The notes under the pieces are model-generated. The model was not told where the DNA came from, did not search any database, and was given only the letters and a program-made list of their open reading frames with translations. 64,000 nt of DNA from Chrysomallon squamiferum (lineage: Eukaryota; Mollusca; Gastropoda; Neomphalida; Peltospiridae). The stretch spans positions 1,514,501 to 1,578,500 of the forward strand of contig CM022670.1 in the NCBI GenBank assembly GCA_012295275.1, given 5' to 3'. Positions 17,834 to 30,694 of the stretch are shown here, one piece after another; position 1 is the stretch's first letter, and every line of letters begins with the position of its first letter. Made by a program: the position numbers and the translations under genes.

Positions 17834-20800
17834 GTTTGTAATTAGATTAGTAAAGTATTTAGTATTTATTTGAAAAAAAAAAGCAAAACATTTCAAAATT
17901 TTAATAAAACAATTTTTCCAAAAAAAAAAAAAAATTTCAAAAAGAAGAAAAATACAAATTTTTTATTTAATTTATTAAAAAGATTTCTAATATAAAAAAT
18001 GCAGCTGAAAAAAAAAAAAAAAAATATATGAAATATTCTAGCATTTATTAATAAGAAAATTATTTTAAACAATAATAATATTTGATAAAAATTAAGTAAA
18101 TAAATATACTTTTTGTTTTAACTACCTTTTAAACATCATAAACTTGTGAAAGCTAATTCAGCAAATGAATCAGAAATTTTTTATTTTTAGCATTGTTCAG
18201 AACAAATGAAATCAAAAGCAAAGTTAAAAACTGGCAAGTAAAATGACATATAATTATGGTTACGGCTGTGATTTGATGTAAATATAGAATCTAAAAAATG
18301 GATATTTATAAGCAATGGTGCATGAGAACTGATTTTGTTCAACTGATTATATTCCACAATGTTACAACACCGTCCATTTTCATGCTTTTGCAACATCATT
18401 GTCATTTGCCGTCCACTAAATGTTTTTGGTGATTGTCAGGTTTATTTATTTATTTATTTATACATTGTGATTTATGTTGTGATGTTTATTTTACACCCTT
18501 TTTAGGGCTGTCAAATCATTCCCTCCATTATTTATTTGAATCTTAATCTTTTTAAGATTGGATTAAAGATTGCTGCAATCTTCAGCCTGTGGATTATTGT
18601 GATTAATATAAACTGCAATAGGTTGATGTTTTTATACTGAAAATAAATCCATATTATATAGATTTTAGGTCACAAGAAATATATATCTTTTTCTTCTTTT
18701 TTTTTTTTTTCATTTTATTTTGTTTCATTTATTTTTATTTAATTTAATTATTATTATTATTTTTTAACTTTTTTGTATATACAGCATTTAAAATAATATA
18801 TTTATATATGTTTTAAAATTAACTCTTTATATATCATATAATAAAAATTAACTTTCTCATCAGTCAAGAAAACTTTTTTTGTGTATTTATTTATTTATTT
18901 ATTTATTTATTTATTATGAAAATGTCTCTCCATGATAATAAAACCAAGCATTGTGAATATTATTACATTCCATACTTTTCTTTATTGCATTCCTTTGTAT
19001 TTAAATTTTATTATATTCTTTGCAGGTTTTGCTATGTAATGAATTTCTTATCTATATATCTCTTGCATATCACTTATTTTATCTTTTTTATTTTTTTATA
19101 ATATGTTAACTTTTTTGTTTTGTTATGATAAGACAAATGTATTTATATAGTTTTAGCAATGTCAGTAGAGATTTGCATATTACTTGTGTTAATCCAGTTT
19201 TAACATATATATATAATCGGAATGAAATTATCTGAAAAAAGTAATGTTCTATGAATAAAGTCAAATTTGCTCCTTTCTTTAAGATTTAAGCAATATCAAA
19301 CTGACATTACTTTTAAAACTATGTAATTTTAAAAAGAAAAAGAAGCTTATCATAATATACCTTTTTTTTTGTTAAGCAGTTACCTAATAAATTTAAGTAA
19401 ATATAGCACTAGTATTTGTGATCCACTTGTAAAATTGATATGAATGAATCAAAAAGAGATTTTTATGTTCTTACACGATATTGTCTGACTTCATTGTTTA
19501 TTGTCTGCTACTTGTTAATGGTTGATTAACAGACGTTACTTAGCTTAATTCTTTTTTTTTTTTTTAATTATTATTATAAATATTTCCTTTTTTTTTTTTA
19601 AACAAACATCTGTATTTTATAATTAAAAAAAAGAAAAACAACTTGATTAATAAAGTATATAAAATATTGATCTTTAATAAACAGTAAAAGATACTCAAAA
19701 ATAAAATGGGAATATTCTCAATTTCAGGAGTCTTCCATAAACATTGAAGTCAAGTTACATTCTAAAATATTCTGATGAATTTTGGTAAATTCTAAAATAT
19801 AATAAAAATTCCACATAAATACAGGTATAATATCCGATTTAAATAAATAACTTTTTTTTTTTTCTTTTTCAAGCTTTTTATTTTTTTCACCAAAGTAAAT
19901 CACTTTCAGAGCACTTTTAATAATAACATGTATATTAATTTAATTTATTTAAGATCTTACGATTTGGGCTGATTTAATGCTTAATGTTAATTTTATACCT
20001 TTCCATTTCTAAGAAAAAAGTATTTACTTATTATATTTGGTTTTCTGACTTGCATATTTATATATTTAGATATGTCAATATCATATAAATAATGTATTTA
20101 AAGTCAAGATAAATTATAAAAACACCAAACTGGCATTTTATTTCTAAATATTTCTAGTTATTTATTATAAATATGAAGACGTTCTTCTTGGGGGTTACCA
20201 CTGACTTTGTACATATTGTTTACAATTTTAAATATTTGATTAAATCATTTCATTTGGCTTTTTTAACATATATTTAAAACATTACTAACATTTTCAATTT
20301 ATGTGATTTAGCTTAATTGCAGGGGTTTTACTTCATGTTTGTTTTTTTAAACTAATATTATACATAGTTTTCTTTATTATGATTTTTGTTTTCCTAAATG
20401 TTTTATATTTTCGAATTTTGAACTGCGATTACAAAGATATTTCTAAATGCCTTATTATTTATGGTATTTGAACAATTTTTATAGCCATTATTTAAATGTA
20501 ATTAGTTTGTGTGTGGTTTTAGACTCCCATCCATGTGTGTTTATTTATGTAGCATTTTGTGTTCATATTGCCGTCCACAGTGTCACACGAAGTGTTGCAA
20601 ATTTAAAAAAGAAAGTGTTCAACCTGTATTTACAGTGCTAACAATACAACACAGCCAAGCAGAAAAATATGGGATCAGTCTGGCTTTTTCACAATTTAAG
20701 AATTTTTATATTTCTACATTTGGCATCAATTTCAAAATGATATTCATTTTACACATATTTTTGTAAAATTATCAGACAAAAACTTATTTTTAATAAAAAC

Positions 20801-21867
20801 CTTTTTGAATAATTTTTACCAAATTTTTTTTTTTTCTGTAATTAATGCATTGTTGGTGCATCAGTTACGAAAAGAAAAAACCCAGTGCTTTTGCTTCTAA
20901 TAAAAAGAAAGCAAATATAATAACATGCAGTAAAATTTTATTGATCTGTTGTACATATGGTACGGTTTTAAATTTGTAATTTAAAACCTTAATATAAATT
21001 ATTCTAAAATTTTTAACGTTAAACTAAAGATACCTGAAAATAATTACACAAAACAAAAAAGTTAGTTTTCAAAAAACAATTTGTTTTGTAAATCTAAACG
21101 TACTGGGATTTGTTTATTTTAATTTATTTTATTTATGAATGTCACCAAAATGTGTTCAACATGTGTGTATTTGTATCAAGTTCATTTTATATTACATTGC
21201 AAACTGTGATCTCATATAGTTTGTTAAAATATGCATTTTATTATTACTTCTTAAAACAAATTGCTTCTTTATGCTAATTTAAATTAAATTAAACTCTTTG
21301 CTTCTCAAAACATGCTGTTAAAACATACAAAAAAATAAAAAGAAAGGGAAAAAGATAAAAATATTTGTGGATCTATAGAAATTTAAGTAGAATATGAGTG
21401 CTAGAATAGTGTTTTTAATCATTCATTTTAATTTAATATATTATTTTTTTTTTTTTTTTTTTTTGATCCTGCTTCTCTTATTTTGAAATTAGGAAAATTT
21501 ATTCAAAACATACACAGTAATAAATGCACTTTGTTATCTTATGAAGTAATTGCTTTAAATCATAACAAGTTTTAATATTTTGAAGAAGAAAAAAGTAAAC
21601 CAGTTTTTGTTCTGATGAAAAGAGCTGTATTACTATGCATAAATCATTTTAAAAAGTGAAGTTCTGCTTGGCTGTGTCTTCTTCCATTGTTTGAAGAATT
21701 TAACCTATAGATCACAATATTTTTGAAGGTATATGTTATTTAAGTTTTTGAATTTTGTATTTAAATTATAGTTGTATTAATAAATTATTTAACAAGAAAG
21801 ACTTCTGTTTTTATTTTTCTAACACTTACACAAGAAAAAACTACTACACAATGGTATCTCAGCTACC

Positions 21868-21962
21868 CTCTGGCAGAGAGCTGATAAGACATATTTGTGT
21901 GGATACCACAGGTATAATATAAGTGTTACATATGAGCTGTTCTCTGCCAGAGCCTGGCAGAG
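21868..21962. repeat. Cluster of CTCTGSCAGAG palindromes
   Basis: CTCTGGCAGAG at 21868-21878 and a perfect hairpin at 21942-21962 (arms CTCTGCCAG and CTGGCAGAG, loop AGC). The left copy extends to 12 bases complementary to the right one. A small TGTGG/CCACA hairpin lies between them. This could be a decayed mobile-element end; no family was recognised. Confidence 0.65.
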
Positions 21963-23383
21963 GATAAGTCCTATACAAAAGCTTGAATCAAAAACATTAA
22001 AATAAATACAAAACGTAATTTGAAAATGTTCCAACAGATAGCCTACTTTAGATAAACATACTAATATGGGTACCACATTAGTATATTTGTATCAGTTATT
22101 GTTTTCACAGAGTGAGGAGCCAGGTCAAAGGAAGTAATCAACTGACGTGTTTATAGCTTTAATTCGTACTCAAGTTTTTCTGTTTTTCTATACACATCAC
22201 ACTTTCTTAAACTACAAACTTTATATTATGTCGATGCTTCTTTCAAATAAAAGTAAAAATTATTATTAAAACATTCTACCCCCTTATTGCATCTGCAATA
22301 GTTATGACATCACCATTAGAGAAATATTTGACCAAAATTTTGATTATGTAACTTAATTCTTATCTTCTGGTACGGTTTAGCACTCTCTCACATATTAATT
22401 GCGTATAACCATTATATTCTTTTATTAACACATTTCTTTCTTAATCAGGCGGATCCTCGTACCCCAGCCTCAAGAAATGTCCACTGTACTAATCAATCAC
22501 TGATTGGCAAATAATTTGAAAATTGTATGCAATATTTAATAACAGATTTTTCATTACGTATTATTTATTTCTTACTTTAAATGTTAGCATTCTTACATTC
22601 AAACATTTTCATTACAAACAAAATGAACAAGAAATAAACAAAAGCAACACAATTTAACTGATTATGTAGTTGTTCTTTCAGACTGACAGTGGGCAGTCTG
22701 GATCTATTTTTGTAAATGTACAAGCTTTATTATATTACATTTTATTGATTTAATTTTATTTTATAAAAGGCTGCCTCCTTTCCAAAAATAAATCAGTGCC
22801 ACTCACTGTGCCTGTACTGTGACAAATGAAAGTGATAAATGTTTAAAGGTACATTTTAATATTAATATTTACTGGGTTGAGTCATTCATTTCCAATTTGA
22901 TGACTAGACAGAAGAAACAAAAAACTTTACCATCTAATCTTTATAAATAAGTTATAATAGATGCTTTATCTCTAAAACACTAAAGTGTACATATGCTTTT
23001 GATAACCAGACAGACAGTAGGCTTAGGTAGGCAACAGCTCCATGGGTACCAGTCAGAAGGTTTGATTCATCCAACTATGTAAACATCAGACTTCCCTTGC
23101 AGCCACTTGTCTACAATTTGTCTTTTGGTGATGAGCAGATTTATGCAGCTTTCTGAGAATGAAACTTGCCAGCATTTCCTTCTCTTTTTTTTATACAAAT
23201 TATTGCATACAATAAAAGAGTACACCAGAAACCCTTTCTCTGAACTGTATGGCAGAATTATCATTACTTATTCTGAACTGCTTTAATTGATTTGTTTCAG
23301 TACTGAATTGTATTATTAGTTAAATCTGCTTTAAAATATATCTGTTAACTGTATGAAAAATACTAGATAACTGTATATTTTTT

Positions 23384-23389
23384 TTTATT
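23384..23389 (-). other. Candidate poly(A) signal of EIF2B2
   Basis: Minus-strand AATAAA about 65 bases beyond the EIF2B2 stop codon, implying a short 3'UTR. Confidence 0.5.
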
Positions 23390-23453
23390 ATCAATCACAT
23401 GATGACAATATGTAAAAAAATATTGCACTATGTACAAAAGATATTACTCAGTA

Positions 23454-26400
23454 TCAAAGTTCATGGTCATCTGGATGATAGAGTTCACTCAAAAGTCTGT
23501 AAACATAGGATGGTGCATTTCCTCCTCTGAAAGATAAACAATAATAATAACATCTGGTCATAATAATAATAAATAATATCTCTACAATATATTTCACACA
23601 TATTTTGTATCTGAACAGTGAACTGGCATTTATTGTTAAGAAAATGATTTTTCAAAAAATACTTTTTACAGAGTTTTTCTTTAATTTTAATAATTTATAT
23701 TAACTGTCAAATGGTTTAATTATCAGAAAATAATAATAATACACAAATCAATACAAAAAAATACACTAGCTATTACTATTAGGTATCAGACAGATGTAAA
23801 AAAAAAGTGAATTTGTTACTTACATGTTGGATATAAACAGTGTGACTAGTTCTGGTGGAACGTAATCAAATATTGGATTCTGTATGTGCACTTTAGACAG
23901 TATTTCCCCAGCTGAGAACTTCATCACATCGTGTGGACTAACAAATTTGTTGAAGGCATCCTGCAGAATCATACATAATTTTGAGTATTATTACTGACAA
24001 CTGAAAGCATATATTCTCTCTGAATCATTTCCAGATCTAAAATCAGAAGTTATCTGTATTTTTCATTCTTTCTTAACAACAAGGTAATTACAATATCAGA
24101 TAAATTTATTTATGATACAATTTAGTTAGGATTTTGCTTTCTAGTTTACTGTGATTCCAGCAAATGTCTTACCTGATCATATGAGCAAAGGAACTGAGGA
24201 GAAAGCTTGTACATTGCTGCACAGACAATCAGCTGGACAATACAAAGGAGAGGATTAAATTATTATTTTCAAAATGCTGTATATTATACTTTTTAAAGTG
24301 GCAAAAACAAATCTCAAGGTGCAGAGATATAACATAACAAAAATTAAAATAAAAGATAATTACAATTCATAAAATTTACATCATAAATTAACACCAAAAC
24401 TACTAGTAATATTAGTAATATACAACATGTAATGCAATTATTATTACTTACTGGAACTGAATAATGTTTGGCTGCTAAAGCAATAGCATGACTTCCATTG
24501 ATAGCTTTTAGTCTGCAAAAAAAAAAGCATTAATATTAGTATGCCAGTAGACTAACACAAAATATGTTTGAAAAAACCCACTAAAAAAATTGTTATAGTA
24601 TTGGTAAACTGTTGTCCAAATCTGATTAATAAAAATCACACATTTAATATAAGGAAAACTAAACAGTGTAATATTTAGGGTTTGTTCTTCTGATATCTAA
24701 ATCTGGAAAGATGCAAAAGGATGTACCATATTGTAAACTTGTAATTACCTTCAGTGTAATTAAATTTAGAAGGTTCTGCTTATAAAGTTCAGTGTAAAAC
24801 TTCTCTTAATATATATTCTTAAATTATATATAAACCTTAAAATTATAATTATATGTACATGGAAGAGATCATAAGGACATACTGTATTGTAACTGTAAAT
24901 AACATTATAAAAACAATAATTATCTCTAATTTAGAAAGTTCTGTCATAAAAATCCAGTGTAATTAAAATTAATTTTAGTTTTAATATATTAATGATTGTA
25001 CGTGTAATAAATCATGTCTTACTTACCCTCCGTTAGCCATGACAGTGTGTGTACCAATGATAACTTTGTTCACTCGTGACATGATGGCAAACACAGCCGA
25101 ATCAGTGATCACTGTGGTTTCTATGTCCAGTTTGGCTAGACTCACTGCTAGCTCCTGGCCCTATGAACAAAAGTTAAAACCCATCTCACACCAAATAAAA
25201 TAATAATATTGAATAAATATATATTTCACTCTGTCTTTAGATGCTTTTTAGCCAAACCTTATTTTACCTACATGTTCAAGGAATATCAGTTTTATTTCTC
25301 ATACAGTTTTGTTTTTCAACTATTATTAATAATTAAAACATGATCTTTAAAGGAGTAAAACATACGTGAAAGAAAGGAGCACATTCAACCACAATGACCT
25401 GGAACTTTCTTTTTCTTGCAGCATCCTGAAATTAAAACCTTTTATTTAGAAAAATGTTTCAAATTAATATCAAAAAATAATCCAAACATGTCTAACAAAA
25501 GTTACAGTTATAAAGAGAAACAAACAAAACATTTCTTTAAGCTTGGAAAGTTGATCTAATCTAATGGAAAACAAACCTTAAGAAATGCTTGAACAGTGTT
25601 GGACCAACCAGCAGTCATGATAACTTCATTTGAATGTATGTGTTCCAAGGCTTGAGTGGCTATGTTATCAGCACTGAAATAACCATTTATGTACAACGAG
25701 TTTTAACATAAGCTAAATTTTCATAAACTTGTACATCTCAGTACGGTATAAAAAACATTTAAAACATTATAACTAAAAGCATTTTAAATTAATTTATAAT
25801 TAATGACAGGAATATTTTATGCAACTAACCATCTGTTTAAAAAAAAAAAAAAATTGCTGTATTTACCTTGTATCAAGTTCTGTTTTAAGTTCATTTATAG
25901 CTTCAATTATTGATGCCTGAAAAAAAGGATAAAATCAAAAGAATATACTTTTTATCCAGACTGAACTGTTTTGGATCATACAAAAAGTATACATAATTAA
26001 ATATTTCTTTTTATGTGCACTGCTGTTAAAACTAAAATCTTGTTTATTAATTCTATTACTTAAGAAAAAAGATATTAAAAGATATCACACATATACTGCT
26101 TCATTTATTTACAGTACTGAATTATTTATTTATCAGTATCTGTACATTATAAAGAAAGGAGAAGAGAAATGAAAATGTATTTAATACAAAGGTACACTAT
26201 TCAGATGAAAACACAAACTGAAATGGAGCCAATAAAAGAATAATTTTATGTTATGCTAATAGTAAAACAAAACTTTAATAAAATTATATGAAGTGTACAT
26301 CACAGAAACAAATCAAATGTAATGATCACTGTATATAAAAATAATGGGTAAAACAATATTATTTTATAGGTTTTGGGTTTTTTGTTTACCTTTAAAGGTG

Positions 26401-29400
26401 GGAGATAACGAGTGTAGTCATCAATCTGTCCTTCCGCTAAAAGCAATTTCTGAAAAACAAATTAATTAGATGCATCATTTTATAGAAATACCTTTTTAAA
26501 AAACATAAATGTAAATGGTCATTTTGAATTTTCATGTGCACACAGTAACTATCTGTCACTCTAATTTTTGTATTTGATTACAGTTTCAAAGTTAGTTATC
26601 TATAATGACAAAATGTGTACAGATTTCCCTCTTAGACTGATAAAAGTTTGAACAATAATAAATTATTTCAGTCTTTTCAGTGATACCAAGACGTTAGTAA
26701 ATTGCATTTTAACAATTTGATGATATAAAGATGTTTTCATGAAAGACAACTCACATGAAGAGATTCTTGTGGGTCACCTTCTTCAGATCTTCCTCTAGCA
26801 GTACTAAAATAAAATAGGTTTTTAAAAATAAAGATAATATCATAACTAATAAAACATGACCTGCAAATTTGCAGCAAGAAAAGATTTGAATTTAATCATT
26901 AAAATTTAGATTTTTAATTAAATTGTGTAAGACTTTTTCTAATAAACCCGAAACAACCATTAAACATACAGGAGATTAAATAAATGGAAAACTTATTTTA
27001 GTCTTACTAATGATATAAACAAAGCTGCTTACTTTTCACTGATAAATAATTATATACCTGGCATATTCCTCCCTTATGATTTTAAGAACTCGACGCACCA
27101 TATTTCCAATGACAGTTTCAGAAGCATCAGCAGCCATTAATCTTTTCCCTTCATTACGAATTATATCCATCAAGTCTCTGAAAGAATCAGTAACAGAGGA
27201 CCATATCATTTAACTTTGTGAAGACACAATTATCTAATTTATTTGAGTATTAAGGAAAACATATATAAACAAAAACTGCATTACCAAAAAGAGAGTCATA
27301 AATAATGCCTACATTGATAATAACTGAACATAAAAATTATTTTTAATAAGTTGCATTTTCACAAATAATTACATTTTTTTTTGACTTTTTATTAGTTTTG
27401 GTAACTCCATAATTGTGTTGGATTCAGAATAATATGGCTATGAATATAAGAAAAGTATATAGAATCTGTTTTACAAGAATTAAAAAAAAAAAAATCTCAC
27501 TTGGCTGATGACCATTTTGTCTGTGAAATAATGCGAACCAACAATTTGACTGTCTTGCAGGCAATGGTATATGATCCATGCATCTGACTAGAAATGCAAA
27601 ATATATTTAAATAATAACAACAATGCCCTTTGTATTATTTTTTTACTATCTTCTTTTTTAGTCAAAAACAGATTTATTAAACACAAATACTAAAACTAAA
27701 TATAAACCTGAATTAACAATAAAAAAAACAGAAATATTTGAAATTCAAATTTATTTATTTTCTGTGATGTTAGATGATTTCACTCATTTAGGATTTTAAA
27801 CAAATCAAATATATTTCAATTGGTAACCTGTTATAATAGGTTTTCCTTATAATGAAATCTTCCATTGATTGTACATCCATAAGTATACTATCAGAAAAAC
27901 CTTTGTTTGTTTAAATTATAAAATTCATGATAATGCACATTTTAATCACCAAATGAAGTCAGTAGTTGCCTGGTTTATAAATTATGACAATTGTCAGTGA
28001 ATGGGAAAGGCAACATATGTTCACTAATTGACCTAACATAAACAACAGAAAAGGAAGATCTAACCAGCTGTCATTTTCACCTGTGAAATAAATATTTACC
28101 AGTGAAAATACAATCAGGTGTGGCAGGGAGATAGCTATTCAAATCAGTAAACCTATTAACATAGGATAGAATACCTGCATGTAAAATGGATCTGTATTTT
28201 TAAACTAAAATTAATGTTATTTATAAGAGTCCCCCATTTTTCACAGATGATGTAGTAAGAATCAAGACTAAATATGCAAGAAATAATGTAACTTTATTTA
28301 ACAAATACAGCTGTGCAATACTGTATATTGCAAGCTTTAATTGCTTTTATGATTTGCATGTACAGGATTATTCAACAGGTGTGCTTTGAGATCAAGTTTC
28401 ATGAACAATGTGAAAGAATAATCTGAAACTGTAACACACTGCTAGTTGCCAAGTCAGTCATTTTTCCATATTTAGCAGAAAAAAAAAAAACTACTTCAGA
28501 AAAAAAATATTAATCATTTTTCATCAGGACCTATCATCCCAAGTTATGAATGATAGTATTTCATCTTAATTGTTACTTTTAATTGTATTCACATTTTTAA
28601 AATTTATTTTGAACCTTTTTTTTTTTTTTTCAAAATTCAATTTTCTAAAAACATTATTACGCCTAATCATAACATTATACAAATCTCTATCTGCTATCAC
28701 CTTTATTTCAAACCTAATAAAAATAATTGAATTCGTTTTCATCTTTTAATAATAACTCCTGTTAGATAAAATTAATTTTTCATAAAATACTCATTTTACA
28801 TTTATTTTAGCTAAATATTATTTGATGCTTTTACATCTCTTTTACTTAATGTTATCCTGGAAATGTTGTTTCAATAATTCTGTCTTATAAATTAATCTAT
28901 TCATTATTTTATTGTCAGCTAACATAGATTACTTTATGTGATACAGCACTTTTCTACATTTTGGTCAAACTTCCAGAACAGCAGGGAGAACATCTCTCTG
29001 CAGTTAAGTAATGTTTATTTTTCACCTTTCCATAATCCACATACAGAACAAAATAATTGTAAAATTTCTTATTAATTTTACCATGTATTGTGTTTTAACT
29101 GATTTTAGTGTCCAAATCTAACATATAATATTTATAAACTGATTTCATTAATATTGTACATTACAACATAACCATAAGTTGGCATAAAATTAAGAATAAT
29201 TTATCTATGTATTTGCATTATATATCATATCATCTCATAAGCAATTAATACACCATACAATTTATTAATTTTGTACCCAAACAAACAAGATAAAAAAAAA
29301 AAAAAAAAGTAGGGAAAATGGTCAATCATGGCATTTCCTTTAATATTTATTTGGTAAAACTAAAAGAAATAAAAAGAGGCTAACTAAATAAAAACTTACA

Positions 29401-29783
29401 TTAAAGGTTTTGCCACCAATTCATTACATTCTATAATATAACTTGGTAAAAGGGCAATTCAGATGTATATTTTTAGTTAGATGAACAATGCATGTCAGTG
29501 TTAAAATACAGATGTACCAACGTAATAACTGTTTAATGACAAAATTTAAGTTTAAATATGGAAACTATTTCACTCAAAATTATAAAATTTATAAACTAAA
29601 AGTAAAACTTGTGATTTCTAGCGATGGCATCAAACTCCATTATACATGTAATACAGAGATTATAAGAATTAAAGAAAAGTCAACAAACATTTGTGCTTCT
29701 ACACACCTTTGCTTTAATTCACTAATAAATGCCTCGGTACGATCATTTAAGTCGTCTTTTTTGTCACAATCTCCACCTTTCAT
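23454..29783 (-). CDS. EIF2B2: EIF2B2, translation initiation factor eIF2B subunit beta
   Basis: Thirteen coding exons, minus strand: 29783-29707, 27587-27501, 27177-27058, 26803-26755, 26449-26390, 25916-25867, 25673-25577, 25425-25366, 25160-25027, 24512-24452, 24232-24173, 23960-23824 and 23526-23454. They total 1065 nt, 354 aa; human EIF2B2 is 351 aa. Recognisable stretches include [72 protein letters not shown] and the C-terminus [20 protein letters not shown]. Beta forms the regulatory subcomplex of eIF2B with alpha and delta. It senses phosphorylated eIF2 and supports GDP-GTP exchange in the cytosol. The ATG at 29781-29783 is the only Met codon in the frame's 5' part. Intron 1 is about 2.1 kb, the others mostly 0.1-0.5 kb. 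Transcribed divergently from SETD9. Confidence 0.96.
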
Positions 29784-30690
29784 GGTGCAGACGGCAGTTT
29801 CAATGGCGGAAATTAAAATCGTCTGCTGCAACTTCCGGATTGATTTTTATCCAAATAGATGTGTGACACTGTGTGCATAGTTTTACATTGCAGTTATTAG
29901 CTCAAACAACTATTTAGAAATGTTTTTTAAAGGTAATTATATTAAGATTTAGGACGATATCTGAGTTCAACGTTCCAAAATTAACAATTAACTTTTGTTT
30001 GTGTTGGTATTGTTTTTTCTTCAACAACAATGCGCTCCCCAACACTTACGAACTTTTATCATAGTTTAACTCTATTAGGGGAAGGGTTTCTGTTGTTTTT
30101 CAAATTAATTAATTAATTTTATTTTTTAATTTTTCTTTACTTAATTTTGCATTAAGGCTTTTTCAAAGGTTTTCTGCCCCATAAATTTTTTTCCACTAAT
30201 CATTAATTTAGAACTTTAGAAACACCCACACCAATTAATATTCTGATTTTGGTTATGATTTTTAAAAAACGACAGAACTTACACACATGCTTGAATAATG
30301 GATAATGCTTGAACTTAAATTTTTTTTCCACTAAATCTATAAACCGGTATCGCACTTCTCAGGTGCTATTTGAAATTCTTTTGGGCCTATCAAATTATAT
30401 ATTTCTAATATTTGTACAAAAGTCTGGACATAATGCTATCTAACCCTAGATATGCTTTATAGTGTTGCCTGTTTTTATTATGGGTTGAGTCATAACAGGT
30501 GACTTATGACTACAGTTTTCCTCTCATAACATTTAACTGGCATCTGTCATCACTAATATTAAAATAATAACATGTCATCAGCATTCTTCAGTACATTCAT
30601 TCATTCTTTCTCGAAAACATCTGTTGAACCCTGTACTTTCATGGTTAGTTATGTTTATTTTATACTTATAGATATGATGATTCCCAAAGA
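29784..30690. promoter_or_regulatory. Divergent promoter interval between EIF2B2 and SETD9
   Basis: The start codons are 907 bases apart, pointing outward. Close to EIF2B2 there is, on the minus strand, an ETS-like CCGGAAGT (around 29830-29837) and an ATTTCCGCCATT block resembling a YY1 site (about 29803-29815). The SETD9 side is AT-rich without obvious motifs. Transcription start sites cannot be placed from sequence alone. Confidence 0.5.
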
Positions 30691-30694
30691 ATGA
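30674..30694 (+). CDS. Possible short uORF overlapping the SETD9 start codon
   Basis: ATG ATG ATT CCC AAA GAA TGA (7 codons with stop). Its TGA at 30692-30694 overlaps the SETD9 ATG at 30691-30693 as ATGA. It is real only if the SETD9 transcript begins upstream of 30674. A TTATAG at 30666-30671 could instead be a splice acceptor, in which case these bases start an internal exon. Confidence 0.3.
   Translation: MMIPKE

Larger units (their letters stand above)
16599..23453. other. Gene-poor AT-rich interval: ZNF367 3'UTR, then intergenic DNA
   Basis: The first part is probably ZNF367 3'UTR; AATAAA at 17828-17833 is a good candidate end, about 1.2 kb after the stop. The rest is A/T-rich with TTTA runs (18892-18914), a T run (21446-21464) and short open frames of biased composition that I do not recognise. 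Three copies of the 9-mer TGCCGTCCA occur (17724, 18407, 20569), and a palindrome cluster lies at 21868-21962. No tRNA, rRNA or conserved coding exon was seen. Confidence 0.55.

Noticed and set aside
21819-22076. 85-aa cysteine- and leucine-rich minus-strand frame over the palindrome cluster
   Set aside because: No match to a transposase, reverse transcriptase or other known domain; the palindromes are reported as a repeat only.
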